NCBI RefSeq assembly: GCF_002234675.1
Contig: NC_019873.2
Coordinates: forward strand, 7,651,158 to 7,715,157
From: Oryzias latipes
Lineage: Eukaryota > Chordata > Actinopteri > Beloniformes > Adrianichthyidae
Length of the DNA stretch: 64,000 nucleotides
Direction: 5' to 3'
The position numbers and the translations under genes are program-made. Shown here piece by piece: positions 1 to 11,896 of this stretch. A model generated the notes under the pieces. The model was not told the origin of the DNA, ran no database searches, and saw only the letters and a list, made by a program, of their open reading frames with translations. How positions within the stretch are numbered: the stretch's first letter is position 1; each line of letters starts with the position of its first letter.

Positions 1-2470
1 TTTAAACACCTTCATTATCCAGAGTGGATTGTTCCTGCAGTGTAAATGACTGTTTTTCAGTTGTTCAACTCCTCCCTTTGCCCTTTTTCTTCAAATGTGC
101 TCTGCAGTGATGAATCAGATGTATTTTAAATAGACTCTTATCACCTCGCAGACGCTCCGATGCATTCTCCATGCATGCAGTCATGGCTTCATTTGATCAG
201 CGGAGCTGACCTGAGGGTCAGACACTCCTAACACGGCTCCTTCCTGTGAAGCCAAAGAACTGAGAAATGCTCTTTTTGTCACTCACCCAATGAAGCAGAG
301 GGGGTTTGCTGTGTAAAGATTTATGAGGTCTCAGGACGGCTCTGCTCTGCGCCTTTCCTGCAACATTAAAGCTATGTGCTGCTTGGAAAAAACACGTTGT
401 TAAAGCAGATTTGTTACTGTCATGCTTTCTTTTCACCATCACCAACTCTATGGATGCTAAAGTTGGTTAATCAATGATGAAAATCAGCAAAGGAAAAAAA
501 ATCCCTAAACTTTTCTCTGAACTATATGACGGGCGTGGAGCAAAATCTTTGAAAAATACATTGTTTTAGATGCATTCTGGTGCATACTGGCAGCTAATCA
601 TTCACTTTTAATCCAGAAAAAAAAAAGACAAATTGTTTTGGCTTACCATTAAGGACTTGCTGTCCTACAAAAAGAATTTGGAGAAGTGCTAAAAGCAACA
701 AAATTCCACAATTTAAGCTTTTCCTTATTTAATTAAAAACACAATTCACACTCTAAACCACAACAGGTTCGTTAAAACACAGACAATCAATACGCAGACA
801 ATAACTTTTAACCGTTTTCTCAAAACCACACCAAAAGACATAACACAACAAATTAGGTACCTTACAGATAAACAAAATAAACCATTTCACTGAAATGAAT
901 TGTTTATCACTAGCATTAACATTCATGTTTTCCCTTCTTCTGTTCTACTAGAACCAGCACCTTACCTAACCATACCTTTCTGTGTCCACAGACCCTCTAT
1001 CACTGCACATACCTTTTATCTCTTCTCTAGTTCAATGCTTTGTCCTTTTCCCATTCTGTACATCATCCACTTACACTGTCTTCAAACTATAATTACATCA
1101 AAACATGGGATCTGCTCCAACTTTCATCTTTAAACACCAATAAATCCTTTAACACCAACCCTAAGTAATCTCAGAAATATCAAAACATATAAACATATAA
1201 AATAAATTAAACATTGCAAACATTCTTTTAAAGGGAGTCCGGATCTAAACCAACAAATACTTACAATTAGTGTCAATAACATTACTTTTTAGCAAAACTT
1301 AACTAAATCATGGTAATTAGGAATTACAAAATAAAGTAGAGACATTTATTCAAAATAAGAAAACCGAAATAATTGCAAAATCATTTTACACAAAATATAT
1401 TGGACCGATATTATCTTACTGTGTTTTAGAAAGATTTGCCCAACTTCCTGCAAATGCCCGAGAAAGTTATTTTCGTTCGGACAGAGGCAGAACAGAGACT
1501 GTTGCTGCAGGCTGCAGTCAAGCTGCTGTTGTGGCTGAAACTTCCGTCGGAAGCGCTGCTCATAGACGCCTTTCTACTTAAAAATCTTTTTCGTCGAACC
1601 AAGACCACTGAAATTTTTTTTTTTTTATCGACGTCTTACAACCGAGGTCATGACCACGCTCAATAACTACAATGTCAGTTGTTATTTTACCACAAATTAG
1701 TTCGCAAACTCTTAAGCTTTGTTACGTGAAAGTTTAGCGCAGGTTGAACATTTCGGTCTCCATGGACGCCGTCACGCCGACCACATGGTACAAACAAAGC
1801 CAATCAGAGCTGTCGACGCATTCGAAAGAAACTAAAACGTCCCGTTATTGGCTAATTCGAAACAAGATGGCCACGTCCATAGAGAAAACATTTCACACAG
1901 AAACATGGAAAATAAAGCCAAAATTCGCTGCTTTCAAACAGTTTTTCATCCCATACTTTCCAAAATCTCATGCATACATTTCATTCATAAGCAGTCACGT
2001 CTCCAAAATCTCATACATTCCGTCCGTTCATCAGCGATCACGTCTGTATTGTCATCAGTCAGTCGTCAAGTCATGTTGTTGTTTTTGTCCTGACAAAATG
2101 CACAATTTTCCTCATCTTCTGTCAAATTCAGCGCTCATGTTTATTTTGAATCCTTCTTTGGTTTCTCTCCGCGTATAAAAAAATAATTTGTAGAGGCCGA
2201 AGCCTCCTTGGTGTTTCCGAAAATCCTAGACGCGCAAAATTAGTTCCTATAATAACTCTGTTTTTCGTAAGGGATTTCTTAACAGGTTGAACAGACACAA
2301 ACCTAGTCAATTTGCTGCTTTCCAAATATCACAAGCTCCCAATTTGCCAACGTTCAATTTTTACAGGCCGAACAGACGAAAAACCTGCATAATTATAATT
2401 GTCCAATTTTTCAAAATCTTTTTACTGCCGCCCAAAGTGTACATTTTGCCACCGTTCAATTCGCTGTTCT
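1..2470. other. Unassigned, mostly AT-rich non-coding DNA
   Basis: No open frame here has a recognisable domain or splice structure. Part 700-1420 is strongly AT-rich. Part 1740-2470 is more mixed and holds a TATA-like stretch near 2174-2182, which could belong to an old LTR or promoter, but I cannot pair it with a second copy. A short string, ATCAATACGCAGAC, occurs near 785 and again near 2577, perhaps the trace of a repeat. The open frames of 60-144 codons here look random. Confidence 0.4.
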
Positions 2471-3582
2471 AGGGAGGGTGAACCCAACACTTATTTATTC
2501 GGGTGCGCTCGCCCGTTCGTTTGTATAGGGTACACTGTGCCACCCATACAATCGACTTCTCCTTTAATTTGAGATCATCAATACGCAGACTTTACAAAAG
2601 GCTCTGCTCACCATGATTATGAATGAGGCCTCTGAAGAAGTCGACCGCATGGCAGGAAGCATCCCCAGACTTTACGTCGAAAGTCTCAGAAATCTCGTAA
2701 TAAGCCACTATGATGTGCTCCAACCGGTCTGGTCCGCGTTTCCTATTCACCCCCGACTTCACGTCTCGAGTCACCAAAATTGAAGGAAAGAGAATCGTCC
2801 GTTTTTGAGTTCTTTCCATCCATGCGTGTTCGATAGTTGAGAGTGGTAAAACAAACAAGGATTCAACCGGTTTAAAAATACACGGAGTTTATTTCCCTGA
2901 CAATAGTTCTAAAGCACAGATTAAAACATTAATGCAGATATATCTGGATTCTCAAGTAAAGATCTACTGACGCACAAGTTACATGCGAATTACTCGTAGA
3001 TTTTCCTAAGAACAATGGAAAACTTTGAAAACAGTCTTTTTAAGATGTGTTTGAATCTCCGCCTTCCGGAAAGATCATGGTCGCTGGTCCTCCGCCCCTG
3101 GTCGCTCTGATTCGTCAGCCGGTATCCCTCGTGCTTCCACCGGCCAATAGCTGAAGGTTGCAAAGTCCAGATCCGCTCCGCCTTTCCAGGGGTAGGGGCC
3201 ATTCACCGACGCACACAATCCATGATCAAAAGGAGTCCTCCTCTGGTCCAAAGTAAATCATACCAGCCAAACGAATACTCCATCGCCGGCACGAGATCAG
3301 AGGTCAGCTTCATCCTCCACATGAGAACACGAACCTGAACACTTTCCCAAGGATAAGGTGTTCAACCCAGATAGTAGAAATGTAGTCCATGACATATTTA
3401 TTGCGTCTCTGGAAACTCCTAGATTTGCACAAAGAAGTCCTAGTTGCTGCTGCAACTACAAAGCACAAGTGAAGGTCACTGGAGAATAAGTCCTGTTGAG
3501 TTCAAAATGAGTTCACTTCACACTGAAGATAAAGCTATAACATAATGAAGAATAAGATATTAAAACATACATTTTCTACAAG
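2470..3582 (-). repeat. Unresolved repeat, possibly LTR-like, minus strand
   Basis: Read on the minus strand this block has an AATAAA signal (complement of 2888-2893) followed by a T-rich stretch, and a second AATAAA-like site near 3396-3401. It is GC-richer than its left neighbour and abuts the broken LINE at 3583. That layout would fit a solo LTR, but I see no paired LTR, no primer-binding site and no clear TG...CA ends with a target site duplication. The 88-codon frame at 2592-2858 (minus) matches nothing I recognise. Confidence 0.25.
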
Positions 3583-6500
3583 CCTTACTGCAGGAGACCC
3601 ATTTATGTAAATCATCTCACCAACTCCTGTGCTGCTCACGATTTCCAGTCATGTATTCTTCTAGTTATAACTCCAAGCAAAGAGGAGTTGGTGTTTTAAT
3701 TAATAAAAACTTTACATTTACTCATGAAGATAAAGTTACTGACCCAGAAGGTAGATTTGTAATTATTAATATATCCATATAGAATAAGGACTATTGCATA
3801 GCTAGTATCTATGGCCTGAATGTTGATGACTCTTCCTTCTTTCGCAGATTCTTCACATCACTTTCGGTTCACTCTGACTCCACAATCATTATAGGAGGAG
3901 ACGTCAATCTGATCTGGACCCTGAACTTGACAGACTCAGCACAGCAGGAAACCAGCGCACATGGCGGTCTGCAAGTATTCTAAAGCAGTACATTAACGAT
4001 TTGGGTCTGCGACGCTTGGCGCTCATGTCACCCAAGCACTAAGGGGTTCACCTTTTTCTCTCCAGTTCACCACTCACACTCCCGTTTAGACTATTTATTA
4101 ATCAGTAAATCTCTTTTAAAAGACATTAAAAGTTCAAACATTCATCCAATTATTATCAGTGATCACGCACCAGTTTCTGTAAATATTTCTAGGGAAATAT
4201 CCACACCCTCAGGTACAACGTGGAGGTTTAATACGTCTCTGTTAAAAGACCAAGAATTTATTGAATTCCTTAAAAAAGAGTGGGCAACCTTCTTAGAATT
4301 CAACAATACTCCAGACATCTCACCGTGCCTTCTTTGGGAAACATCAAAGGCAGTGATGAGAGGGAAAATCATTTCTTATTCAACGCATAAAAAACACAAA
4401 GAAGAAGCAGATTTATTAGAACTAGAAAATAAAATCAAAACCCTGGAGACTGCTGCTTCTGCACAGGAACACATTCTGGGAGATCTGAAAAATTTAAAGC
4501 TGCAGTTCAATGACATCATCAATAAATGAACACGATTTCAAATACAAAGGCTACGACTTGAAAGATTTGAAAACTCTAATAAATCTGGCAAATTTCTGGC
4601 TAATCAGCTTAAAATTAATAGAGAAAAATCAAAAATCACTTCTATTATGGACCAAACAGGAAATGTCACTCACGAACCGGTCATAATTAATAAAGCATTT
4701 GAAAACTTTTATAAAAACTTGTACACACCACAGATCAATCCGTCAGAGCGAAGTATTGACTCATTTCTTAATAATGTAAACCTACCCAGGTTAAATGAGG
4801 ATCAAATCACAAACTTAGACTCTCCGCTCTCATTGTCTGAACTTCATGAAGCTCTGTTACTAATGCCTAATGGTAAAGCACCAGGGCCTGACGGCTTTCC
4901 TGCTGAGTTTTATAAAGAATTCTGGGAACAGCTGGCATCAACGTTTTATAAAACGGTCACATCTATCAATGAAAGCCAATCACTACCACCTAACATGAAC
5001 TCAGCCAACATAATCCTCCTTCTAAAACCAGACAAAGATCCCAATAGTCCTTCAAGCTATCGCCCCATTTCTCTAATTAATGCAGATGTAAAAATTATCT
5101 GCAAAGCACTAGCACAGAGAATAGAAAAAAATCACTCTTTACATAATTCACTTTGACCAAACTGGATTCATCAAAGGCAGACACTCTGATGACAATCTCC
5201 GAAGACTTGTTAATATAATAGACTTTGCCACCATTAAAAACCAGGAAATGACTATACTATCGCTGGATGCTGAAAAAGCCTTTGACTGAGTAAATTTGAA
5301 GTTCCTTATTGCTGCCCTCCATAAGTTTTGTTTTGGAGAAGCATTCATCAAATGGATCAACATATTATATCACAACCCCAATGCATCAGTTAGAACTAAT
5401 AACACAGACTTGCAACAGGTTTTTTCTTGGAAGAGGAACCAGACAGGGCTGCCCACTCTCTCCTTCTCTTTTTGCTATATTTATTGAGCCTCTAGCTGCA
5501 GCAATAAGACAGAATGAGAGCATTATTGGAATTAAAACCAAACACAGCCATCATAAAATTAGTCTCTATGCGGATGACATATTACTGTTTTTAAGTAATT
5601 TATATTCTGTAAATGAAACAGCAACAATCATTAATGAATTCTCCTCCATATCAGACTATTCCATTAATTGGAATGAGTCTGTTTTATTACCACTAAACAG
5701 TAATGCGGAGCAAAGACTCACAATACCAGTTAAATCAGGAAAAATCAAATATCTAGGTATCAGTTTTCCCCCCAAACTATCAGAACTGGTGCAGCTAAAC
5801 CACACCCCATTACTGAAAAGCAGACAGGACAATCTAACACCCTGGACCAACCTGCCTCTGTCCCTTATGGGCAAGGTAGCCACGGTAAAAATGAAAATCT
5901 TACCCAAAGTTAGTTGTCTATTCTCAATGATTCCCACACAACCGCCACTAAAATGGTTCAAACATTAGACTCATCCATATCAAGCTTTTTATGGAACAAT
6001 AAACCTGCAAGAATCAGTCTAAAAACTTTAAAATCTGCAAAAAGCTGTGGAGGATTAGAATTACCTAACTTCCACAAGTACTTTCTTGCAAATAGATTGC
6101 AATGCATCTTAAAATGGTTAAAAAATAATCCAGAAACCAACTCATGGTTAGACTTGGAACAGGCGTTATGTGGAAAGATCAACCTGTCAGATCTACCATT
6201 TATTAGCCAAACAGTTAAAAAACAGGACTGTTTTCAAAGTATTAATATAAACACGACTTTAACAGCCTGGTGGGAATTTCTCAAAATATCAAAATCATCA
6301 AGTCAACCGTGCAAAATGACACCCATCTGGAACAACCCGGACATCCTTATTAACAAAAAAATGATACACTTCCCAGCTTGGCAAGCAGGGGGAGTAAAAC
6401 AACTAAAGCACTTAATTATTGATAGAAGATTCATAACTCCCCAGGAACTTCAAGACAAACATGGAATAAATAATTTCTTGGAATATCAGCAATTTAAATC

Positions 6501-7212
6501 AATTATTACCAAAAAGCTTAAAAACAGAGACGATTTGAAGCTACCAGATGTAGTTACCTCTCTGATTAATTTCTCAATGAATAAAACTCTCTCCAAAATA
6601 TACAAACTCTTATGTAATTTAGACAATAATATTTCCCTTCCAACAACAAAATGGGATGCAGATTTGAGCATCAGCACAGATGAAAGCTTCTGGTCAGAAC
6701 TTTGTCTAAACACCTATAAACTGACAAAAAGTCCAAATCTGTAGCTAATCCATTTTAAAACTCTACACAGAAGTTACTACACTGGACAGAGGATGTTCAA
6801 GATGGGTTTCAGTAACTCAGACATTTGCCAGCACTGTGACAGTAATCTACCCGACAGGTACATGCATGCACTGTGGTTCTGCACGCCAGTCCAGGCTCTC
6901 TGGCAGCAGGTATGTGCCGATCTATCAGTCTGGCTTAAGGTTTCAATTACGGCCTCACCGTCACTTTGTGTGCTTGGTGACATGAGTGCCATCGATGTAG
7001 AAGAAGGATTAGTATCTATCATTTTCGTAACTCTTTGTATTGCTAAAAAAACTATTTTAATAAATTGGAAAAACAAGAAAAATATAAATATAAGTCAACA
7101 CAGAAATCTGCTGCTTGATCATATCAACTTGGAAAAAATGTCAGCCCAAAGTTCAAGTAACTTTGGAAGAATTCAGTCTCTCTGGTTTCCCATGGCTAAC
7201 TCCGTGACTTAA
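3583..7212 (+). pseudogene. L1/Tx1-like LINE ORF2 (endonuclease + reverse transcriptase), 5'-truncated and broken
   Basis: Decayed non-LTR retrotransposon ORF2. The order of domains is that of an L1-superfamily LINE. An APE-type endonuclease begins at about 3583 with LLQETHL, continues with GGDVN near 3898 and ends with ISDHAP near 4159. The RT follows: GKAPGPDGFPAEFYKEFW (4873-4926), SYRPISLIN (5056), QTGFIKGR (5158), LDAEKAFD (5263), RQGCPLSPSLFAIF (about 5440) and LYADD at 5565. A C-terminal Cys/His motif CQHC...H...C lies at 6828-6890, and the stop is at 7212. Breaks: in-frame stops near 3780, 3980, 4527 and 5287 (a Trp codon turned to TGA), and frameshifts near 5130, 5430, 5960 and 6745. 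ORF1 and the start of the endonuclease are absent. The element cannot make its own protein. L1 versus Tx1 assignment is uncertain. Confidence 0.85.
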
Positions 7213-8413
7213 GGGGTGGGGGGGCCTGGTCGTCGCCGCTCCTTGTCCTTCTGCCGTGGTTCGGGGTGGGGGCCTCCGGCAGCCGGCAGGGGGTGTTGGG
7301 GGCTCCGTTGGTCGGAGGGGCCGGGTCCGGTGCCTGGGTGGGGCAGGCGGGGGCGCTGCGTCGTCCTCTGGGCTTGGGTGTGGGGATGCGTGGTGGGGGG
7401 GTGGGGTGGCGGCCTGGCTTGGCTTAGGGGGTTGGTCCCTTTGCCTGTGCTGGGGGGGGGGTTGGCGGGGGCCCTGCTTGGGGGGGGGGCAGCTGCGCTG
7501 GGTGGGCTGCCCATCTACACCTGGGGCTGGGATCAGCCCTTCCCTGGCCCTGGGACGGGACGGGACAACCCTCTTGGGACCCCCGGTCGCTCTGGGGGTC
7601 ATCCGCTTCAGCTGCGGGGTCTGGGGTGGGGGGCTTGTCGGCCCTGTCCTGTGGGGGGGGTTCTGGGGGGGAGGGGGAGCCCGCTATTGGTACAGGACCT
7701 TGTGGGGTTGACAGGTCGGCCCCGGCCGGTTGGCTGCCTCGGTTCCGTCGAGGCCTGACCAGAGCTCTTCTAGGGGCCGGCGCTTGGGGGTGGGGGCCTG
7801 GGCTTGCTCCGGGGGGCCGGTGCTTTCTGGCTCCTCTCTCTCTGTGTGGGGTGGGTGGTGCTGGGCCGGGGGTGTCGGCGCCTCCGGGGATGGACGGGCC
7901 CCTATGCTGGGGTGGGCGGGGGGGGGGGGGGGGGGGGGCTGGGGGGGCTGGGGTTTGACCACCGGGGGACAGTCTACCAGCTGTCCCCAACTTACCCCCT
8001 TCCTCATATTACCTCATATTAGGGTGAGGGGGTGAGGGGGTGGGGGGCTTAGCCTGCGATACGCCTTGGGGGGGGGGGCTACTTGGTAGTGGCCCCCCCC
8101 TCCCATGGTTGCTGTATGGAGTGGGCCCCCCTTCTTTCGGTTTTATTTGCACCTTAGACATGTAGGGCCCTTGGTAAGGGGGGTGCTTGGACATCACTGC
8201 CAGCAAGCAGCAGATGTCCTCTTAGCACCCTACCCGCCAATTTTAACCGCACCTTAGACATTTAGGGCCCCTTGGTGGGGAGGGTGAGGGGACATCACTG
8301 TGAGTAATCAGGAGATGTCCCCTCAGTGCCCTACCTGCCAATTTTAACTGCACCCCCCTTAGTACACACCTCTCCCCCCTCAAAATGTACATTCCAACAT
8401 AAACACACACACA
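7213..8413 (+). mobile_element. L1/Tx1-like LINE 3' UTR, first part (G-rich)
   Basis: This directly follows the ORF2 stop. The sense strand is extremely G-rich, with many runs of five or more G, including a run of more than 20 at about 7917-7940. From about 7985 to 8412 the sequence matches, in reverse complement, 17200-17620, and the match resumes at 11881 on the far side of the inserted L2. This is therefore one continuous 3' UTR cut by a later insertion. The Gly/Pro-rich open frames on both strands are composition artefacts. Confidence 0.8.
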
Positions 8414-11400
8414 TAATAATAATAATAATAATAAGCTTTATTTGTATAGTACCTTTAAAGATATAGAATCACAAAGTGCTTTACAGTAAACATAAAAGCA
8501 TGAAACACACAATGTAAAACACATATAGAAATAAGACAAGGTTAAGAGAACGCCATTTTAAAAAGATATGTTTTGAGCTGCTTTTTAAAAGAAAGTACTG
8601 AGTCCACAGATCTGAGGCTAAGGGGGAGGGAATTCCAGAGAGATGGAGCGACTGCTGCAAAGGCTCTGTCACCTTTTGTTTTCAGCCGATTTCTTGGAAC
8701 AACCACCAGACCCTGGTCACAAGATCTCAGGGACCTGTTTGGAGTGTAAGGCTGTAGGAGGTTTGTTATGTAAACCGGTGCTTGGCTCTTCAAAGCTCTG
8801 TATGTTAGCACCCGGATTTTAAAATGCACTCGGTAACGGATGGGGAGCCAATGAAGCTGGTTCAGCAGAGATTTTTCATTTAAACATGTGAAAATGGAGT
8901 TGCAATAGTCGAGGCGTGTTGAAATAAAAGCATGGATGAGCATCTCCATTTCTGAGCGTGACAGAATATGACTCAGTTTAGCAATATTCTTCAAATGATA
9001 AAAACAGGAACGAACAAGTGAGTTAATATGACAGTCGAGAGATAAAACAGGATCTAAAATAACACAGAGGTTCCTCACAGAGGGTTTAATAAAAGATGCG
9101 AGTGGACCAAGGCTCTCGACTATCTGAGGCAGGCATTTGTCCGTAGCGCAGACGAGGACTTCGGTTTTAGATTCATTTAGTTGAAGAAAGTTGTCACTCA
9201 TCCAGCTCCTAATATAGTCCAGACACTTGAGTAGAGTCTGTATTTTAACAACATCCTGTGGTTTAAAAGACACATATAATTGAATATCATCGGCGTAAAA
9301 ATGATAAGAAAGATTCTTAAAAGATTAAAATATGCTGTAAAGGCAGCAGATATAAGTTAAACAATAATGGTCCCAAGACAGACCCTTGTGGTACACCACA
9401 GCTAAGAAATGCTGAGGAGGATTTGAATTTGGAAAAACCTACATAAAATGACCTTCCAGACAGGTATGAGGCGAACCAATTTAAGGCGGATCCTGATATC
9501 CCGACCCAGTGCTTCAGTCTATCTAGCAGGACGTGATGCTCAATAGTGTCGAAGGCTGCTGTTAGGTCCAGCAGCAATAGCACAGAGCAGTGTCCTGTAT
9601 CACTTTCCATCAGGATGTCGTTCGTGACTCTAAGAAGGGCTGTCTCCGTAGAGTGAGCTTTACGAAAACCAGACTGAAACTGATCGGGGATCCCGTGACT
9701 CTCCAAAGCAGCCGTGAGCTGTGTGGCAACAACTTTTTCTAAAATTTTAGAAATAAATGGAAGGTTGGAGATGGGTCTGTAGCTGCTGAGAGAGGACGGA
9801 TCAAGCTCAGGTTTTTTAAGAAGAGGACGAATGACGGCTTTCTTGAAGTAGTCAGGGACTTGTCCAGACAGCAGAGATGAGTTTATTATTGTCAGGACGC
9901 AGGGGCCAATGGACTGAAAAACCTCCTTAAACAGAGATGTGGGCAACACATCAAGAGAGCAGGAGGATATCTTCATTTTACTAAGTAAGCTGACTAGCTC
10001 AGATAAAGAGATAGGTAGAAGCTTATCTAAAATTACAGACCGTGCTGGGCTAGGGACCGAATCAGCCCCAGCTGCAGGACGCAGAGAACCTTTGACTGAT
10101 CTGACTTTTCCGATAAAAAAAGATAAAAACCCATCACAATCATTGTTCGAACAAATGGGGGCAGCAGGTAGAATGGGCGTGACAATGCTACTAATGGTGT
10201 CAAATAACACCTTGGTATTACCTCTACTTTTAGAGATAAGATTAGCGAAGTAAACTGACCTCGCATCCCTGACAGCACTGTTAAAAGAGACTAGAAGGTC
10301 CTTCAGATGAAGCAAATGTACAGCTAGGTGTTTTTTTTTCCAAAGACGTTCGGCTTTTCTGCACAACCGCTTAAGGTGACGAATACTGTCATTTAGCCAA
10401 GGGGATGCCTTTATAACGGGGGCTAGTTTAGTTTTAATAGGACAGATGTCGTCTAGAATGGACACACAGTATCTGTTAAAATGATCTACTAAAAGATTAA
10501 CATCGGTGCCTGAAGATAAAACCAAGTAAAAAGCTTCAGAAAACACATCGGCTGAGGAGGAGTTTAGGAAGCGAGAACTAATTTCTCTGCGCGCAGGCTG
10601 CAGCGACAGAGTAAAAGACAAGTTAAAAAAAATACAGTGATGATCAGAAATAAAAATGTCTTCGGATAAGATACTATCAATATGTGCTCCTAATGTAAAA
10701 TCAAGGTCGAGAGTACGACCTTTGGCATGTGTGGACCCAGACACATGTTGAGTAAAGTTAAAAGAGTCCATGACGCTGATAAAACCTCTGGCAAAGAGGT
10801 CAGAGTCATCATCAATGTGTATGTTAAAATCACCTACTATAATAAGACTGGGCAGCTTCATAGTGGAGGATAAGAAATCGCTGAACTCCTTTAAAAACAG
10901 ACTGTTGGGTCCAGGTGGGCGGTAGACAATGGCACGATGTAGAGGCATCTTGTCTCCAACTTTGATCAGCTGCAGTTCAAACGATGAAAACTGTCCAATG
11001 TTCGAGGAGCGACAGACGAGATGCCTCCGGAAGACCGCAGCCACGCCACCTCCACGTCCCGATCGCCGGGGCCGGCCGATGAAGGAGTACCCAGCCGGGC
11101 GGAGTTCGATAAGAGACGAGTGGTCAGAATTCCGTTGCCAGGTTTCCGTTAAAAACATTAGGTCCAAGTTTCTGGAAACGATGACCTCATTTAATAAAAA
11201 CGTCTTGTTTGCCACGGATCGAGCATTGAGGAGCGCCAAGCTCAAAGGGGCGGGGGCCCTAGTTGTTTCACTGACGACCCGCGGCAGAGGGCGCAGGTAG
11301 AGGGGGTTTGATCCCGGACCATCGGATAACCCATACACCGCGGAAAGAGGAGGCCAAGAAGTTGAAGAGTTTGGATGGACATACCTCAGGTGGCACGGCC

Positions 11401-11880
11401 TCAGGAACGTGGGCCCTGCATGATCGAGCTGGGACTCGGGAAAAACCTCTAGAACGGAGGGAGTCGTCCGGAAACAGCTGGCCAGGAACGCTCGACGTAG
11501 TTTACTGGATACTCCGTGCTTCCACCGCAGCCTGATCTTTACTTGGACCCTGGCTCTTTTCCCTCTCCTCCTCCTCTGTGGTCTGCGAAGCTCTGGTAGG
11601 CCCACCGTCAGGACACCGGTTGGAAGCGGCGGGAGTAGGGAACGGAGAACGCCAACGCGGGGAGAAGAGGTATCTTTGCCGATCGTCGCAAATCTGATAG
11701 ACAGGAGAGTGAGTCGATCGTAGACTAAAGCAGCTAAAACATCATTAAAACCGAATAAAACAAGGAGCACAAAAAAAAAAAACAACACCGTAGTTTTACG
11801 GGATAGACTCCTGCGGCAGCGGAACGGCCAAACACAGGTGCCATCAAACCGGAAAAAGACACACACAGACCCTCTCAAAC
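8414..11880 (-). mobile_element. Nearly full-length L2-clade LINE inserted in the L1 3' UTR
   Basis: A minus-strand LINE of about 3.47 kb. Its 3' end is the typical fish L2 tail: an AATAAAGC-type stretch and an (ATT)n tract, seen in plus orientation as (AAT)n at 8414-8433. The insertion point is proved by the inverted copy of the host L1 UTR at 15993-17620, which reads straight through this site. Flanks on both sides are CA-rich, so the target site duplication cannot be fixed. The element is younger than its L1 host copy. Confidence 0.88.
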
Positions 11881-11896
11881 ACACATACACGCACAT
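8542..11896 (-). pseudogene. L2 ORF2: APE endonuclease + reverse transcriptase, one frameshift
   Basis: The long minus-strand frame (11896-9317, 859 codons) holds an N-terminal basic region and then an intact-looking APE endonuclease: LNARSV, LTETW, RGGGVA, VYRPPG, GDFNIHIDDD and SDHHC. It continues into the RT with SYRPISNLPF, FQSGFR, LLLDLTAAFDTIEH and GVPQGSVLGPLLFN. The frame is lost just before the catalytic box. HFYADD sits in another frame at about 9284-9302, and translation then continues to 8542 through LHWLPI...R and the C-terminal LWNSLPLSLR. A one-base indel near 9320-9335 therefore seems to be the only major lesion. The extreme N-terminus may include flanking sequence. The call rests on motif order and the L2-type 3' tail. 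Confidence 0.88.

Noticed and set aside
1744..2178. 144-codon open frame
   Set aside because: No recognisable domain, biased composition, an overlapping second frame and no splice or promoter context. Likely chance.
7153..8206. Long Gly/Pro/Arg-rich open frames on both strands
   Set aside because: They lie in the G-rich 3' UTR of the L1-like LINE and overlap each other in several frames, as expected for stop-poor GC-rich DNA. The same applies to 11838-12731, 16467-17305 and 45000-45999.
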